From Planctomycetaceae bacterium (GTDB taxonomy: Bacteria > Planctomycetota > Planctomycetia > Planctomycetales > Planctomycetaceae), in NCBI GenBank assembly GCA_028284885.1, contig JANQQW010000198.1:1-34264 (forward strand): a DNA stretch of 34,264 nt, written 5' to 3'. A model generated the notes under the pieces. It ran no database searches. It saw only the letters and a list, made by a program, of their open reading frames with translations, and was not told the origin of the DNA. The position numbers and the translations under genes are program-made. Shown in pieces: positions 16,357-23,793 of this stretch (position 1 is the first letter of the stretch; each line of letters starts with the position of its first letter).

Positions 16357-16495
16357 CGTGCGGCTCCGTGCTGGTGTTCGTCGACGACCGTACCAAGCGG
16401 AGTGCGCAGGGGCCACGCGAAAACGGGAAGGTTGAGTGCCGTCGTCGCCGGGCGATACGCTGACGTTTGAACGAAACACCCCAGAGGCCTCGCCC

Positions 16496-19006
16496 ATGTC
16501 GCTCGATCGTCGTCGCTTCCTGCAGAACTCCTCGCTCGCCGCCACCGGACTCGCCGCGGCCGGTCGTGCGTCCCGGGCGGCTCAGCCGGCGGCCGCGGCC
16601 GAGGCGACGCACTTCGCGAGCAACTGGCATCGGTTGCCGGACCGCGTGTGGATCGGCCCGGAGTTCTGGGCGAACCCGCTGCAGGACTGGCGAGTCGCCG
16701 GTGGGCGGCTGGAGTCGGTCAACCCGGCCCGCAACCGCAACGTGCACCTGCTGACGCGGGACCTCGACGCGGCCGCCGGCGAGTGCACGCTGCGGGTCAC
16801 GCTCGGTCGGGTCGGCGGCAAGCTGGGGGCCGGCAAGGGCTCGGCCGGGTTCCGCGTGGGCATTCAGGGGCCGCTGAAGGAGTACCGCAACAACATCGTC
16901 TTCGGGAGCGGGCTGGACTGCGGCGTCGCGTCGGACGGCCGGCTGTTCATCGGCGGACCGAACGCCCAGGCGACCGAGATCGACCTCGGACGGGAGTCGA
17001 TCACGCTCACGCTGAAGGTCTCGAAGTCCGGGGCCGGCGAGAAGGTCGTGTTGGAGGCCTCGTCGGGCAAAGTGCTGCTCGGGAAGGTCGAGCGAACGCT
17101 GAAGACGCCGCTGGCCGGCAACATCGCGCTCGTCTCGAACTTCGGTCCCACTCGCGTGCGCGGCAACCAGAACACGCCTTACGCGAAGATCGGCACGGGC
17201 AAGTTCTGGTTCCGGGACCTCGTCGTCGACGGGCCAAAGCTGGGCGTGCACGACGACCGGGCGTACGGGCCGGTGATGTTCACGCAGTACACGCTGCACG
17301 GCGGCGTGATGACGATGACGGCCCAGATGCCGCCGGTCGGCGAGGAGGACGACCCGCTCGTCTTCCTCGGGGTCGAGAAGGGCGACGGCGCGCGAGTCGT
17401 CAGCGCGAAGATCGACCCGGACGCACGGACGGCGACGTTCCGCGTGAAGGACTGGGACGCTTCCCGCGACGTGCCGTACCGAGTCGTGTTCAAGCAGAAC
17501 TACACGGACGGCGAGACCGAGCAGTTCACGTACGCGGGCACCATCCGCAAGGAGCCGACCGGTGACGTGCTGACGGTCGCCGACGTCTCCTGCAACATCC
17601 ACTTCGCCTTCCCGAACCACGAGTTCACGGCGAACGTCGCGAAGGCGGACCCGGACCTGATCACGTTCGTGGGGGACCAGTTCTACGAGAGCACCGGCGG
17701 ATACGGCGTGACGCGGCAGCCGATCGAGCCGGCCATCCTCGACCTGCTCCACAAGTGGTACATCCACGGCTGGACGTGGCGGGAACTGACGAAGGACCGG
17801 CCGAGCATCGCCATCCCGGACGACCACGACGTCTACCAGGGGAACATCTGGGGCGAGGCGGGGGCCGGCAAGCAGAAGACGCAGGAGAGCGGCGGGTACG
17901 GCATGCCCGTGCGGTGGGTCAACGTCGTCCACCGGACGCAGACCTCGCACCACCCAGCCCCGCACGACCCCACGCCGTTGGAGCGGGGCATCAGCGTCTA
18001 CTACGGCCCGATGACGTACGGCGGCGTGAGCTTCGCCATTCTCGCCGACCGCATGTTCAAGACCGGCCCCGAAGGGGTCGTCCCGCCCACGAACGGCCGC
18101 GGCGACCACGTCACCGACCCGAACTTCGACCCGAAGACGGCCGACGTGGAGGGGGCCGTGCTGTTGGGGGATCGGCAGCTCGCCTTCCTGAAGGAGTGGG
18201 CCGAGGACTGGACCGACGCCGAGATGAAGGCGGTCGTCTCGCAGACGATCTTCACCGCGATGGCCACCCACCACGGACCGGGACACCAGCGGCTGATCGC
18301 CGACTACGACGCGAACGGCTGGCCGCAGACCGGCCGGCGGAAGGCGCTGGAGATCATCCGCACCTGCCATGCGGTGCACCTCGCCGGCGACCAGCACCTG
18401 CCGGCCGTCGTGCAGTACGGGTTGGACGAGCACCGGGACGCGGCCGTCGCGTTCGCCGGGCCGGCCGTGAACGTGGGCTACCCGCGGTGGTGGGAGCCGG
18501 AGCAGAAGGGGGGCGGCGAGAAGCGGGCCGGGCTGGAGCACACCGGCGACTACACGGACAGCTTCGGCAACCGCCTGACCGTCCTCGCCTACAAGAACGG
18601 CGCCCTCGCGCCGAAGGGGCCGGTGCTCGAGTACCTCGAACAACGGGCCTCGGGCATCGGCCTCGTGCGGTTCGACAAGTCGAAGCGGACGATCATGTTC
18701 GAGTGCTGGCCGTTCCGCGCGGACCCGACGACCGACGAGCAGATGCCCGGCTGGCCGGTGCAGGTGAGCGTCGCCGACAACGGGCCGACGTCGAAGACGA
18801 GCACGGCCGCCGTCGAGTTCGAGGCCCCGCCGGAGGGCTCACGGTACGTCGCTCGCGTCGAGCGAATGGACGGCGAACTGCTCTACTCCGTGCCGGTCCG
18901 CGGGACGACTTTCTCCGCCGACGTGCCCGAACCGGGGGACTACCGCGTGGTGCTCGTCGACGAGTCACGCCAAGTCGTCGACTCGATCGTCACGCGAGCG
19001 ACGTAG
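16496..19006 (+). CDS. Twin-arginine PhoD-type alkaline phosphatase/metallophosphoesterase with an N-terminal beta-sandwich domain
   Basis: The predicted protein has 836 residues. The ATG at 16496 is chosen because it opens the twin-arginine signal 'LDRRRFLQNSSLAATGLAAA'. An in-frame ATG at 16436 would bury it. Residues 35-290 form a lectin/DUF1080-like domain ('WANPLQDWRVAGGRLES'). It is followed by a short beta domain typical of PhoD N-termini. The catalytic part (about 365-700) shows 'ITFVGDQFYE' near 394, 'AIPDDHDVYQGN' near 442 and 'HLAGDQHLP' near 632, which supply the Asp and His metal ligands of PhoD-type enzymes. Such enzymes cleave phosphomono- or diesters and acquire Fe/Ca before Tat export. 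The last 120 residues are another beta-rich region. It is roughly twice the size of a minimal PhoD, and the extra N-terminal domain may bind glycans or a polymeric substrate. Confidence 0.9.
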   Translation: MSLDRRRFLQNSSLAATGLAAAGRASRAAQPAAAAEATHFASNWHRLPDRVWIGPEFWANPLQDWRVAGGRLESVNPARNRNVHLLTRDLDAAAGECTLRVTLGRVGGKLGAGKGSAGFRVGIQGPLKEYRNNIVFGSGLDCGVASDGRLFIGGPNAQATEIDLGRESITLTLKVSKSGAGEKVVLEASSGKVLLGKVERTLKTPLAGNIALVSNFGPTRVRGNQNTPYAKIGTGKFWFRDLVVDGPKLGVHDDRAYGPVMFTQYTLHGGVMTMTAQMPPVGEEDDPLVFLGVEKGDGARVVSAKIDPDARTATFRVKDWDASRDVPYRVVFKQNYTDGETEQFTYAGTIRKEPTGDVLTVADVSCNIHFAFPNHEFTANVAKADPDLITFVGDQFYESTGGYGVTRQPIEPAILDLLHKWYIHGWTWRELTKDRPSIAIPDDHDVYQGNIWGEAGAGKQKTQESGGYGMPVRWVNVVHRTQTSHHPAPHDPTPLERGISVYYGPMTYGGVSFAILADRMFKTGPEGVVPPTNGRGDHVTDPNFDPKTADVEGAVLLGDRQLAFLKEWAEDWTDAEMKAVVSQTIFTAMATHHGPGHQRLIADYDANGWPQTGRRKALEIIRTCHAVHLAGDQHLPAVVQYGLDEHRDAAVAFAGPAVNVGYPRWWEPEQKGGGEKRAGLEHTGDYTDSFGNRLTVLAYKNGALAPKGPVLEYLEQRASGIGLVRFDKSKRTIMFECWPFRADPTTDEQMPGWPVQVSVADNGPTSKTSTAAVEFEAPPEGSRYVARVERMDGELLYSVPVRGTTFSADVPEPGDYRVVLVDESRQVVDSIVTRAT

Positions 19007-19043
19007 TAACGGCGATAGTCGGCACTGGCTTCACACCGCTGCG

Positions 19044-19580
19044 CTACTCGGGAACAGTCACCCGCGTTTGCAGGAACTTGAACTCTGGTGTCCAACGGCG
19101 CGACGCATCGGCCGTCAGAATGTAGTCTGAAACGAACTGCTGGAAGTTCTGGGCAACCAACTCGGCGTTCGAGTCCAGCTCGTAGATCGCGTACTCACTG
19201 AACTCGGCACTCGTCACCTCGTCCAGCTTCCATGCGAAGAAGTTCCCTGGTCCCCCACAGAATGCGAACAGCCTTTCGGTGAACTCTGCCGGACCAAACC
19301 GCTCCATTAGCCCTTCCTCCGGCGTTCCGCAGTAGTCCAAGCTGAACTTCGCGAGTTCGAGCGAGTTCTCCGCGTCCAGTGGGCTGGCAACGTGATACAG
19401 GCCGGCCAAGACACCCGCCCCGAACTTGAGCACGAACTCGCGGTACGAATGCGGGAGTACAATCGCATTTGTCTTCTCGAATTCGTCCAAGACTGAGGGC
19501 GTTGGCAAGGCAGGGACGGTCGGGCCGTCGAACCCCGACATGGCTTGGACTTCGCAGCGGTCGTACAGCTCTTCCCACAT
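19044..19580 (-). CDS. SUKH-superfamily (SMI1/KNR4) protein, possible immunity protein
   Basis: The predicted protein has 178 residues. The ATG at 19580 has AGGAGG nine bases upstream. The start of the fold is visible as 'FEKTNAIVLPHSYREFVLKF', with 'FGAGVLAGLYHV' and the later 'FAFCGGPGNFFAWKLDEV' and 'YAIYELDSNAELVAQNFQQF', all characteristic of the SMI1/KNR4 fold. In bacteria many such proteins neutralise polymorphic toxins encoded just upstream. Here the 21-base upstream spacing leads to a frame-broken ORF on the same strand. Codon third positions are visibly less GC-rich than in neighbours, which suggests recent acquisition. It could instead be an orphan SUKH protein with a housekeeping role. 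It is convergent with the PhoD-like gene. Confidence 0.8.
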   Translation of the reverse strand: MWEELYDRCEVQAMSGFDGPTVPALPTPSVLDEFEKTNAIVLPHSYREFVLKFGAGVLAGLYHVASPLDAENSLELAKFSLDYCGTPEEGLMERFGPAEFTERLFAFCGGPGNFFAWKLDEVTSAEFSEYAIYELDSNAELVAQNFQQFVSDYILTADASRRWTPEFKFLQTRVTVPE

Positions 19581-19601
19581 CGCCGCATCCTCCTCGCTAC
19601 T

Positions 19602-19955
19602 TCAGGCAAGCCGTTGCCGGGGACGCCAGTGGTGTTCCGGGGCGGGCTGGTTGCCGATTCGCTGCTTGCGGGCCTGGTGCGATCCGCGGTGGTTCCGTGC
19701 GTAGCAGGGGGCGAGCCGGTGGGAGACGCCCATCTGCTCGAGTTGCCACTCGAATCGCGTGCGCAGCGGCTGCAGCCAGTGGAACAGCATGAGGACTCCG
19801 TCTCCCTGTTCGTGGTGATCGGCGAACGCCACGTCGAGCGTACCGGTGTCGATTCCCGGCTGTCAAAAACTTCTTCGCCGGCTCGCTGACCTTCTCCGCC
19901 GAGGCAACGAATTGCACATGGGTTGCCGCGAGCGGAGCATCTCTTCCTCGGCCAA
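19602..19955 (-). pseudogene. Frame-broken ORF upstream of the SUKH gene, possible toxin remnant
   Basis: Bases 19832-19602 encode a 76-residue stretch with strongly GC-biased third positions ('VLMLFHWLQPLRTRFEWQL', then 'PEHHWRPRQRLA'). The frame is closed by TGA about 30 bases upstream of its first possible start (GTG 19832). The adjacent frame just before that TGA reads 'HVQFVASAEKVSEPAKKFL', which also looks coding. A single-base shift near 19862-19868, at a run of five T on the minus strand, would join them as 'KKFLTAG-IDTGTLDVAFADHH'. Further upstream a third frame offers ATG at about 19955 ('MLAEEEMLRSRQ'). So the region looks like one gene with one or two frameshifts. It ends 21 bases before the SUKH start. 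I do not recognise the family. Its position is where a toxin would sit, but nothing in the sequence proves a toxin activity. Confidence 0.35.
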
Positions 19956-20076
19956 CATGTTGAGGGACTGACCAGTCGCGACCGTCAGGGAGTGTTTGCG
20001 ACATCGCTCCGAGAAGCACGTCGAAGCGCTCCCTGACGGTCGCGGCTGGTCCGGTCTCCTCCGGGAGAACTCGGCT
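19956..20076. other. Remainder of the gene-poor stretch 19581-20076
   Basis: The roughly 500 bases between the SUKH gene and the HD-domain gene hold the frame-broken ORF and, in this part, the long inverted repeat at 19970-20051. I see no other intact gene, promoter or terminator here. Confidence 0.6.
19970..20051. repeat. Long inverted repeat with 25-bp arms
   Basis: The arms 19970-19994 and 20027-20051 are complementary with two mismatches in 25. The arm core is CGCGACCGTCAGGGAG. The central 32 bases are unremarkable. It could fold into a long stem in RNA read from the HD-domain gene towards the SUKH gene, and lies 26 bases past the HD-domain stop. From memory, this core recurs in planctomycete intergenic DNA. 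Confidence 0.7.
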
Positions 20077-20649
20077 TCAATCCGTTGCCGGGGACTGGAG
20101 GAGGTCGTCGACGGTCCACGCGATGTCGACTCGGCCCTCGAGCTCGCCGAGGAACCACTCGAGCGGTTCGCGACTCTTGCCGGCCGTGCAGCCGTCGACG
20201 ATCAGGAACGCAACGAACGCGTGCCAGTCGACGATCGACTCGGTCAGGATGGCGAACCGCCGCTCGTCGAGTTCGCCGGACCGCCGGGACTTCCGCCAGA
20301 GGGCGTAGGGCAGGTCGTGCCACTGCGCCATGGCGAGCAGTTCCTCGTCGTCCGTGAACTCGGCGAGGAAGCCGCGGGCGAGCGACGCGTGGCTGTTGGG
20401 CGCTTCGATCGCGACGCCGGACTCGGCGTCCGGCTTGAACGTGTCGTGCACGTGGACGAGAACGCGGATCCGCTCGAACTGCTCGGGCGAGAGTCGGTCG
20501 CGAAGTCGTTCGGCGTTCGCCTCCAGCTCGGCGACGTGGGCGGCGATCGTCCCCTCGGGATGCCCGCTCCGTGGTCGGCCCCACTGGAGGTTCGCGAGGT
20601 ACCGCTCGTCGGCTCGAACGTCGTTCAAGATGGTCTTCGTGTCCTTCAT
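20077..20649 (-). CDS. HD-domain protein (putative metal-dependent phosphohydrolase)
   Basis: The predicted protein has 190 residues from ATG 20649. In-frame starts further upstream (to 20712) exist, but no good ribosome-binding site decides between them. Candidate metal ligands are His38 ('TIAAHVAEL'), His68-Asp69 ('VHVHDTFK'), His87 ('NSHASLARGFL') and His111-Asp112 ('QWHDLPYALW'). This is the pattern of HD or HDc phosphohydrolases, which act on nucleotides. The double HD in a short protein is slightly unusual. No membrane segment or regulatory domain is visible, and the substrate is unknown. It is divergent from the Crp-type regulator, with 119 bases between the starts, and upstream of the accessory SUKH patch on the same strand. 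Confidence 0.75.
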   Translation of the reverse strand: MKDTKTILNDVRADERYLANLQWGRPRSGHPEGTIAAHVAELEANAERLRDRLSPEQFERIRVLVHVHDTFKPDAESGVAIEAPNSHASLARGFLAEFTDDEELLAMAQWHDLPYALWRKSRRSGELDERRFAILTESIVDWHAFVAFLIVDGCTAGKSREPLEWFLGELEGRVDIAWTVDDLLQSPATD

Positions 20650-20768
20650 CGAAGACGTGGACACCGGGTGACGGTCACGGGTTCGAGGCGACTTGTCCCT
20701 GTTCGGGGGCACCGATACGCTTCGTCGGAACGGTCGTGCTGGGCGACGACCCCTCGGAGCCGTCGCGG

Positions 20769-21509
20769 ATGGGCGACAAGTACTGGTATCTGAAGAACTG
20801 CGACCTCTTCTCGCGTCTCTCCCAGCAGGAGATCGAGGCGGTCGAGTCCCGTTCGCGGTCCAAGTCGTTCGGACGAGGTGGACTCGTCTACCTGCCGGCG
20901 GACCAAGGCGACTCGCTGCTGCTGCTCACCTCCGGCCGCGTGAAGCTGTACCACGTGACGCAGGAGGGGAAGCAGGCGTCGCTGGCGATCATCGACCCCG
21001 GCGAGGTCTTCGGCGAGCTCTCCGTGTTCGAGCGGGCCCCGCGAGACGAGTTTGCCGAGGCGATGGAGAAGTCGAACGTCGTGCTGATCCCGGCCGACGT
21101 GGTCCAGGAGCTGATGGCGAGACACGCCGACGTGTCGCTGGGCGTGACGAAGCTGATGGGGTTCCGGCGGCGGCGGGTCGAGCAACGGCTGAAGTCGTTG
21201 CTGTTCCGGTCGAACCGCGAACGGCTGGGGCACCTGCTGCTCGAACTGGTCGAGAAGTACGGCCAGCGAACGCCTGACGGGGTCCTTCTCGGTATCCGGT
21301 TGTCGCATCAGGAGTTGGCGAACATCATCGGCAGCACGCGGGAGACGGTGACGGTCGTGCTGGGGGAGATGCAGGACGAGGGACTGGTCGTGGTGCAGCG
21401 ACGGAAGCTGGTGCTCCGCGAGATCGGCCGGCTTGCGGGGGAACTGGGTGTCCCCGTTCCCCCGGTTCGCGGTGGCGGAGGAACGGCGCCTTCCGTTGTG
21501 AGGACTTAG
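20769..21509 (+). CDS. Crp/Fnr-family transcriptional regulator
   Basis: The predicted protein has 246 residues. The ATG at 20769 is chosen because the cNMP-binding-like domain begins right after it. The longer open frame upstream overlaps the HD gene. Residues 12-115 form the beta-roll ('LLLTSGRVKLYHVTQEGK', 'DPGEVFGELSVF'). In the phosphate-binding segment 'FGELSVFERAPRDEF' the Arg is present (92), but Asp93 replaces the Ser/Thr used for cAMP, so cAMP control is doubtful. Only one Cys is present, which excludes an FNR-type iron-sulfur sensor. Residues 140-210 carry the winged helix with recognition region 'LSHQELANIIGSTRETVTVV'. The C-terminus is a Gly/Pro-rich tail. It is followed on the same strand by a small membrane protein and a cysteine-cluster protein that it may control. 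Confidence 0.9.
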   Translation: MGDKYWYLKNCDLFSRLSQQEIEAVESRSRSKSFGRGGLVYLPADQGDSLLLLTSGRVKLYHVTQEGKQASLAIIDPGEVFGELSVFERAPRDEFAEAMEKSNVVLIPADVVQELMARHADVSLGVTKLMGFRRRRVEQRLKSLLFRSNRERLGHLLLELVEKYGQRTPDGVLLGIRLSHQELANIIGSTRETVTVVLGEMQDEGLVVVQRRKLVLREIGRLAGELGVPVPPVRGGGGTAPSVVRT

Positions 21510-21546
21510 ACCCGATCCGGGCTCTGTGTAGCGACTCGAACGACGT

Positions 21547-21569
21547 TTGATCGTGAAATCCTCGATCAA
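21547..21569. promoter_or_regulatory. Palindrome TTGATCG-N9-CGATCAA, possible operator
   Basis: Two 7-base arms (21547-21553 and 21563-21569) flank nine bases. The site lies just after the Crp-type gene and 144 bases before the membrane-finger gene. The half-site TTGAT/ATCAA is that of FNR-like proteins, but the gap between the half-sites is longer than the canonical four bases. The alternative is a weak hairpin. Confidence 0.3.
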
Positions 21570-21712
21570 CGACCGCCACACGTTCGTGAGATGCGCTCTG
21601 GACCGGGCCCTCGAGTGAGTTGCAGCAACACGTCTTCTGTGCGATGACTCACGGACGGGGTCGCCGCGAACGTCGATACTCACGCGTGCGAGAGGTTCAA
21701 GAGGCCGAGTTC

Positions 21713-22087
21713 ATGACAGCCGAGCAGGAATGGGCTCCCTGTCGCCCGGGGGAGATCAGCGGGCTGGCGTCGCGGCAGCGTCGCGACCGGTTTCAGGCTG
21801 CGCTCGTCCGCGTGTCGAGCCTGACAGCCGTGGGAGTGCTGTTCGTCGGAACGGCGGCTGCATGGTTCCTCTTTCCAAAGACTTACACCTACGGCGGCAT
21901 CACCTGCGAGGAGTGCATCGGACTCGCACCTGCCTACGTCGCCAACGAGATCGAGGACCCCGCCGTCGAGCGGAGCGTCCGCATCCACTTCGAGAAGTGC
22001 CCGCTGTGCGGTCCTCACCTCGAGGACTTCCGGCAGCAGGTGAAGACGGCCTGGCTGCAACCCGAGTTCTTCGTGGCAGGCCGATAG
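21713..22087 (+). CDS. Small membrane protein with a C-terminal anti-sigma-like zinc finger
   Basis: The predicted protein has 124 residues from ATG 21713, preceded by GAGG. Residues 1-35 are polar with a basic stretch ('ASRQRRDRF'), residues 36-55 are one membrane helix ('SLTAVGVLFVGTAAAWFLF'), and the rest is a soluble domain. The soluble part has 'TCEEC' (Cys65, Cys68) and 'HFEKCPLC' (His92, Cys96, Cys99). The latter is exactly the H-x3-C-x2-C motif of zinc-binding anti-sigma domains. In classical anti-sigma factors the finger precedes the membrane helix and faces the cytoplasm. Here it follows the helix, and the basic N-terminus predicts an inside N-terminus, so the finger should face outward. 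The function is unknown. It ends four bases before the YkgJ-type gene, clearly in one operon. Confidence 0.7.
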   Translation: MTAEQEWAPCRPGEISGLASRQRRDRFQAALVRVSSLTAVGVLFVGTAAAWFLFPKTYTYGGITCEECIGLAPAYVANEIEDPAVERSVRIHFEKCPLCGPHLEDFRQQVKTAWLQPEFFVAGR

Positions 22088-22091
22088 TCTC

Positions 22092-22535
22092 GTGAGCGAC
22101 GAGTCCGCATCGGCCGACGCACCCGACGAACGGTGGTACTCGGACGGACTCCGTTTCGAGTGCACGGGTTGCGGCAACTGTTGCTCCGGCTCCCCCGGCT
22201 ACGTCTGGGTGGACGACGAAGAGCTCGCCGCGATCGCCGACTTCACCGGCAAGTCGATCGGTGAACTCCGCCTGTTCGACACACGGATCGCACGCGGTCG
22301 GCTCTCGTTGAAGGAGTACGCGAACGGCGACTGCATCTACCTCGATCCCGAGTCGCGTCGGTGCTCGATCTACCCGGTTCGCCCGAAGCAGTGTCGCACG
22401 TGGCCTTTCTGGCATTCCAACATCGCCTCGCCCGAAGCGTGGCAGGACGTGCAGCGGGAGTGTCCCGGTGCAGGTCACGGCCCGCTGGTGTCGCTGGAGG
22501 AGATTGAACGTACAGCGGACGTCATCTCGATGTAG
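22092..22535 (+). CDS. YkgJ-family cysteine-cluster protein (putative zinc/iron chelating)
   Basis: The predicted protein has 147 residues from GTG 22092, four bases after the previous stop. The family marks are complete: 'FECTGCGNCC' (Cys24, 27, 30, 31), 'GDCIYL' (Cys81), 'RRCSIYPVRPKQCRTWPFW' (Cys91, Cys101) and Cys124. This set of eight cysteines defines the UPF0153/CxxCxxCC (YkgJ) family, which is believed to coordinate zinc or an iron-sulfur cluster. Its biochemical role is not established. The tight spacing to the membrane-finger gene suggests that two cysteine-rich metal proteins are made together. Confidence 0.9.
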   Translation: MSDESASADAPDERWYSDGLRFECTGCGNCCSGSPGYVWVDDEELAAIADFTGKSIGELRLFDTRIARGRLSLKEYANGDCIYLDPESRRCSIYPVRPKQCRTWPFWHSNIASPEAWQDVQRECPGAGHGPLVSLEEIERTADVISM

Positions 22536-22579
22536 CCGTGCGTTGCAAACCGCTTTCTGGCAGTGCATTAGGTTAATCT

Positions 22580-22598
22580 CGGCGGCTGAGAGCCGCCG
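22580..22598. other. Perfect 8-bp stem hairpin after the YkgJ-type gene
   Basis: CGGCGGCT and AGCCGCCG flank a three-base loop, 45 bases after the stop. There is no T-run, so at most it is a Rho-independent-like pause or an mRNA end. The rest of 22536-22766 holds only the promoter at 22673. Confidence 0.45.
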
Positions 22599-22672
22599 TG
22601 CAGCCGTCGGGTCGCCGGGGATCGGCATGATCGCCGAAGTCGACCGACGAACGCGGCTTCCGCTGAATCCAC

Positions 22673-22702
22673 TTGACACTAACTTCAGTTTGGAAATACA
22701 GT
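22673..22702 (+). promoter_or_regulatory. Sigma-70 promoter of the HU gene
   Basis: A perfect TTGACA (22673-22678), an 18-base spacer, and TACAGT (22697-22702, matching four of six consensus bases). It lies in an AT-rich patch, 65 bases before the GTG start of the HU gene. It is the clearest housekeeping promoter in the window, fitting an abundant chromosomal protein. Confidence 0.65.
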
Positions 22703-22766
22703 TAAGCGTGTCGGCGCCCAACGGATGGGGCGACTCGCGGGACAATTCTCGCTGGAGACTCGAGCC

Positions 22767-23240
22767 GTGACCAAGAAAGAAATCGTCAAGCAGATCTCCG
22801 AGGAGTTGGGGCTGACCCAACTGAAGACGAAGGAGATCGTGCAGAAGACCTTCGACGCGATCGTGGACACGCTCGTGCGCGAACGACGGATCGAACTCCG
22901 CAACTTCGGCGTGTTCGAGGTGAAGGAGCGCGCCGAACGGAAGGCCCGCAACCCGCGCACGGGCGAGCGGGTCGACGTGCCGGCCAAGTTCGTCGTCACC
23001 TTCAAGCCGGGCAAGGAGATGGAGGAACGCGTGCGTCGTCTCACGCCGGGCTCCACCTCCGGCGAGCCTGAGCCGGAGTCGACTCCTGCGGCCGCTCCTG
23101 CCGCGTCGACCCCGCCGCCGGCCGCTGCCCCGTCCAGCGTTCCCAGTCCGTCCCCCAGCTCGAGCCCTTCGGTCAGCCCGTCGCCGCAGCCGCCACAACC
23201 GGCCCACGCGTCGCACTACGGGACCGGAACGGACGGCTGA
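22767..23240 (+). CDS. HU/IHF-family DNA-binding protein with a long Pro/Ser/Ala-rich tail
   Basis: The predicted protein has 157 residues. GTG at 22767 is chosen because '[15 protein letters not shown]' is the canonical HU N-terminus and GGAG lies ten bases upstream. Residues 1-91 are a complete HU/IHF domain, including '[19 protein letters not shown]' and the DNA-binding-arm motif 'RNPRTGE'. Residues 92-157 are a low-complexity extension made mainly of Pro, Ser and Ala, with no Lys and one Arg near its start. Standard HU is about 90 residues. Known extended HU proteins of other phyla usually have basic Lys/Ala/Pro tails, so an uncharged one is unusual. The domain would bend and compact DNA. 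The tail may be a flexible spacer, an interaction site or a glycosylation/phosphorylation region. It has its own promoter at 22673. Confidence 0.92.
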   Translation: MTKKEIVKQISEELGLTQLKTKEIVQKTFDAIVDTLVRERRIELRNFGVFEVKERAERKARNPRTGERVDVPAKFVVTFKPGKEMEERVRRLTPGSTSGEPEPESTPAAAPAASTPPPAAAPSSVPSPSPSSSPSVSPSPQPPQPAHASHYGTGTDG

Positions 23241-23274
23241 CCGTCACCCTCGTCTCACTTCGCTGCTCTCGCTG

Positions 23275-23300
23275 CCCCTCCTCCTCTCTCTCCTCTCCCC
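23275..23300. repeat. 26-base pure pyrimidine tract after the HU gene
   Basis: All 26 bases are C or T on the plus strand (purines on the other), 34 bases past the HU stop. It could slow polymerase, form triplex structure, or simply be low-complexity DNA. The remainder of 23241-23525 shows nothing else convincing. Confidence 0.6.
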
Positions 23301-23525
23301 GAATTCGACACGACGAACGTCCGCAAACTCTGCCGGACCGGAAAAGTCGGTCGAATCGCTGCAATCCTCTCAAGAAGCACGAGCCGGAAGACCGATGTCG
23401 TGAATGTGCGGGTGGATTCCTCGCGGAGGAGTCACCCGAGCAACGTCGTCACACGGAAGCGACGGCACCGTTCACGGAGATGCGAGATGCGTCAGCCCGG
23501 TTCGAAGCATTCGGAGCGCCAAGCC

Positions 23526-23777
23526 ATGGACAAGGCCAGCCCCGTTGCCCCCACAGGACTTCGCAAGTGCCTGTTGGCCCTGCTGATGTTCGCCTCGATC
23601 GCCGTCGAGGTCGGCTGCTTCGTGCCGATCTACTCGTCGCGACGTGACGAGCGGGCCCGGCAGCTCATCTACAACTCGGAGAGCCTGCGGCACATCCCGG
23701 AAATCTGGGAACGCATCTGGTTCCTCGACATGCCGGACACCGCCACGCCCTACCGCGTGCACGGCGGCGTCATCTGA
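23526..23777 (+). CDS. Small single-pass membrane or exported protein, planctomycete type
   Basis: The predicted protein has 83 residues from ATG 23526 (GGAG nine bases upstream). An alternative ATG at 23487 also has GGAG and would add 13 residues. Residues 12-30 are hydrophobic ('LLALLMFASIAVEVGC'), a signal anchor or a lipoprotein-like signal with a Cys at its end. The rest is soluble, with 'RARQLIYNSESLRHIPEIW' and the end 'TATPYRVHGGVI'. From memory, very similar short proteins ending in a His-Gly-Gly motif are widespread in planctomycetes. That has not been checked. The function is unknown. It ends 16 bases before the stop of the convergent kinase gene. Confidence 0.65.
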   Translation: MDKASPVAPTGLRKCLLALLMFASIAVEVGCFVPIYSSRRDERARQLIYNSESLRHIPEIWERIWFLDMPDTATPYRVHGGVI

Positions 23778-23793
23778 CGGCCGGGACGGACAC

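Noticed and set aside
14618..18643. 1341-codon minus-strand open frame across the PhoD-like gene
   Set aside because: Only its last 66 codons are plausible as a gene. The rest is antisense to the PhoD gene or out of frame with the DUF2330-like gene.
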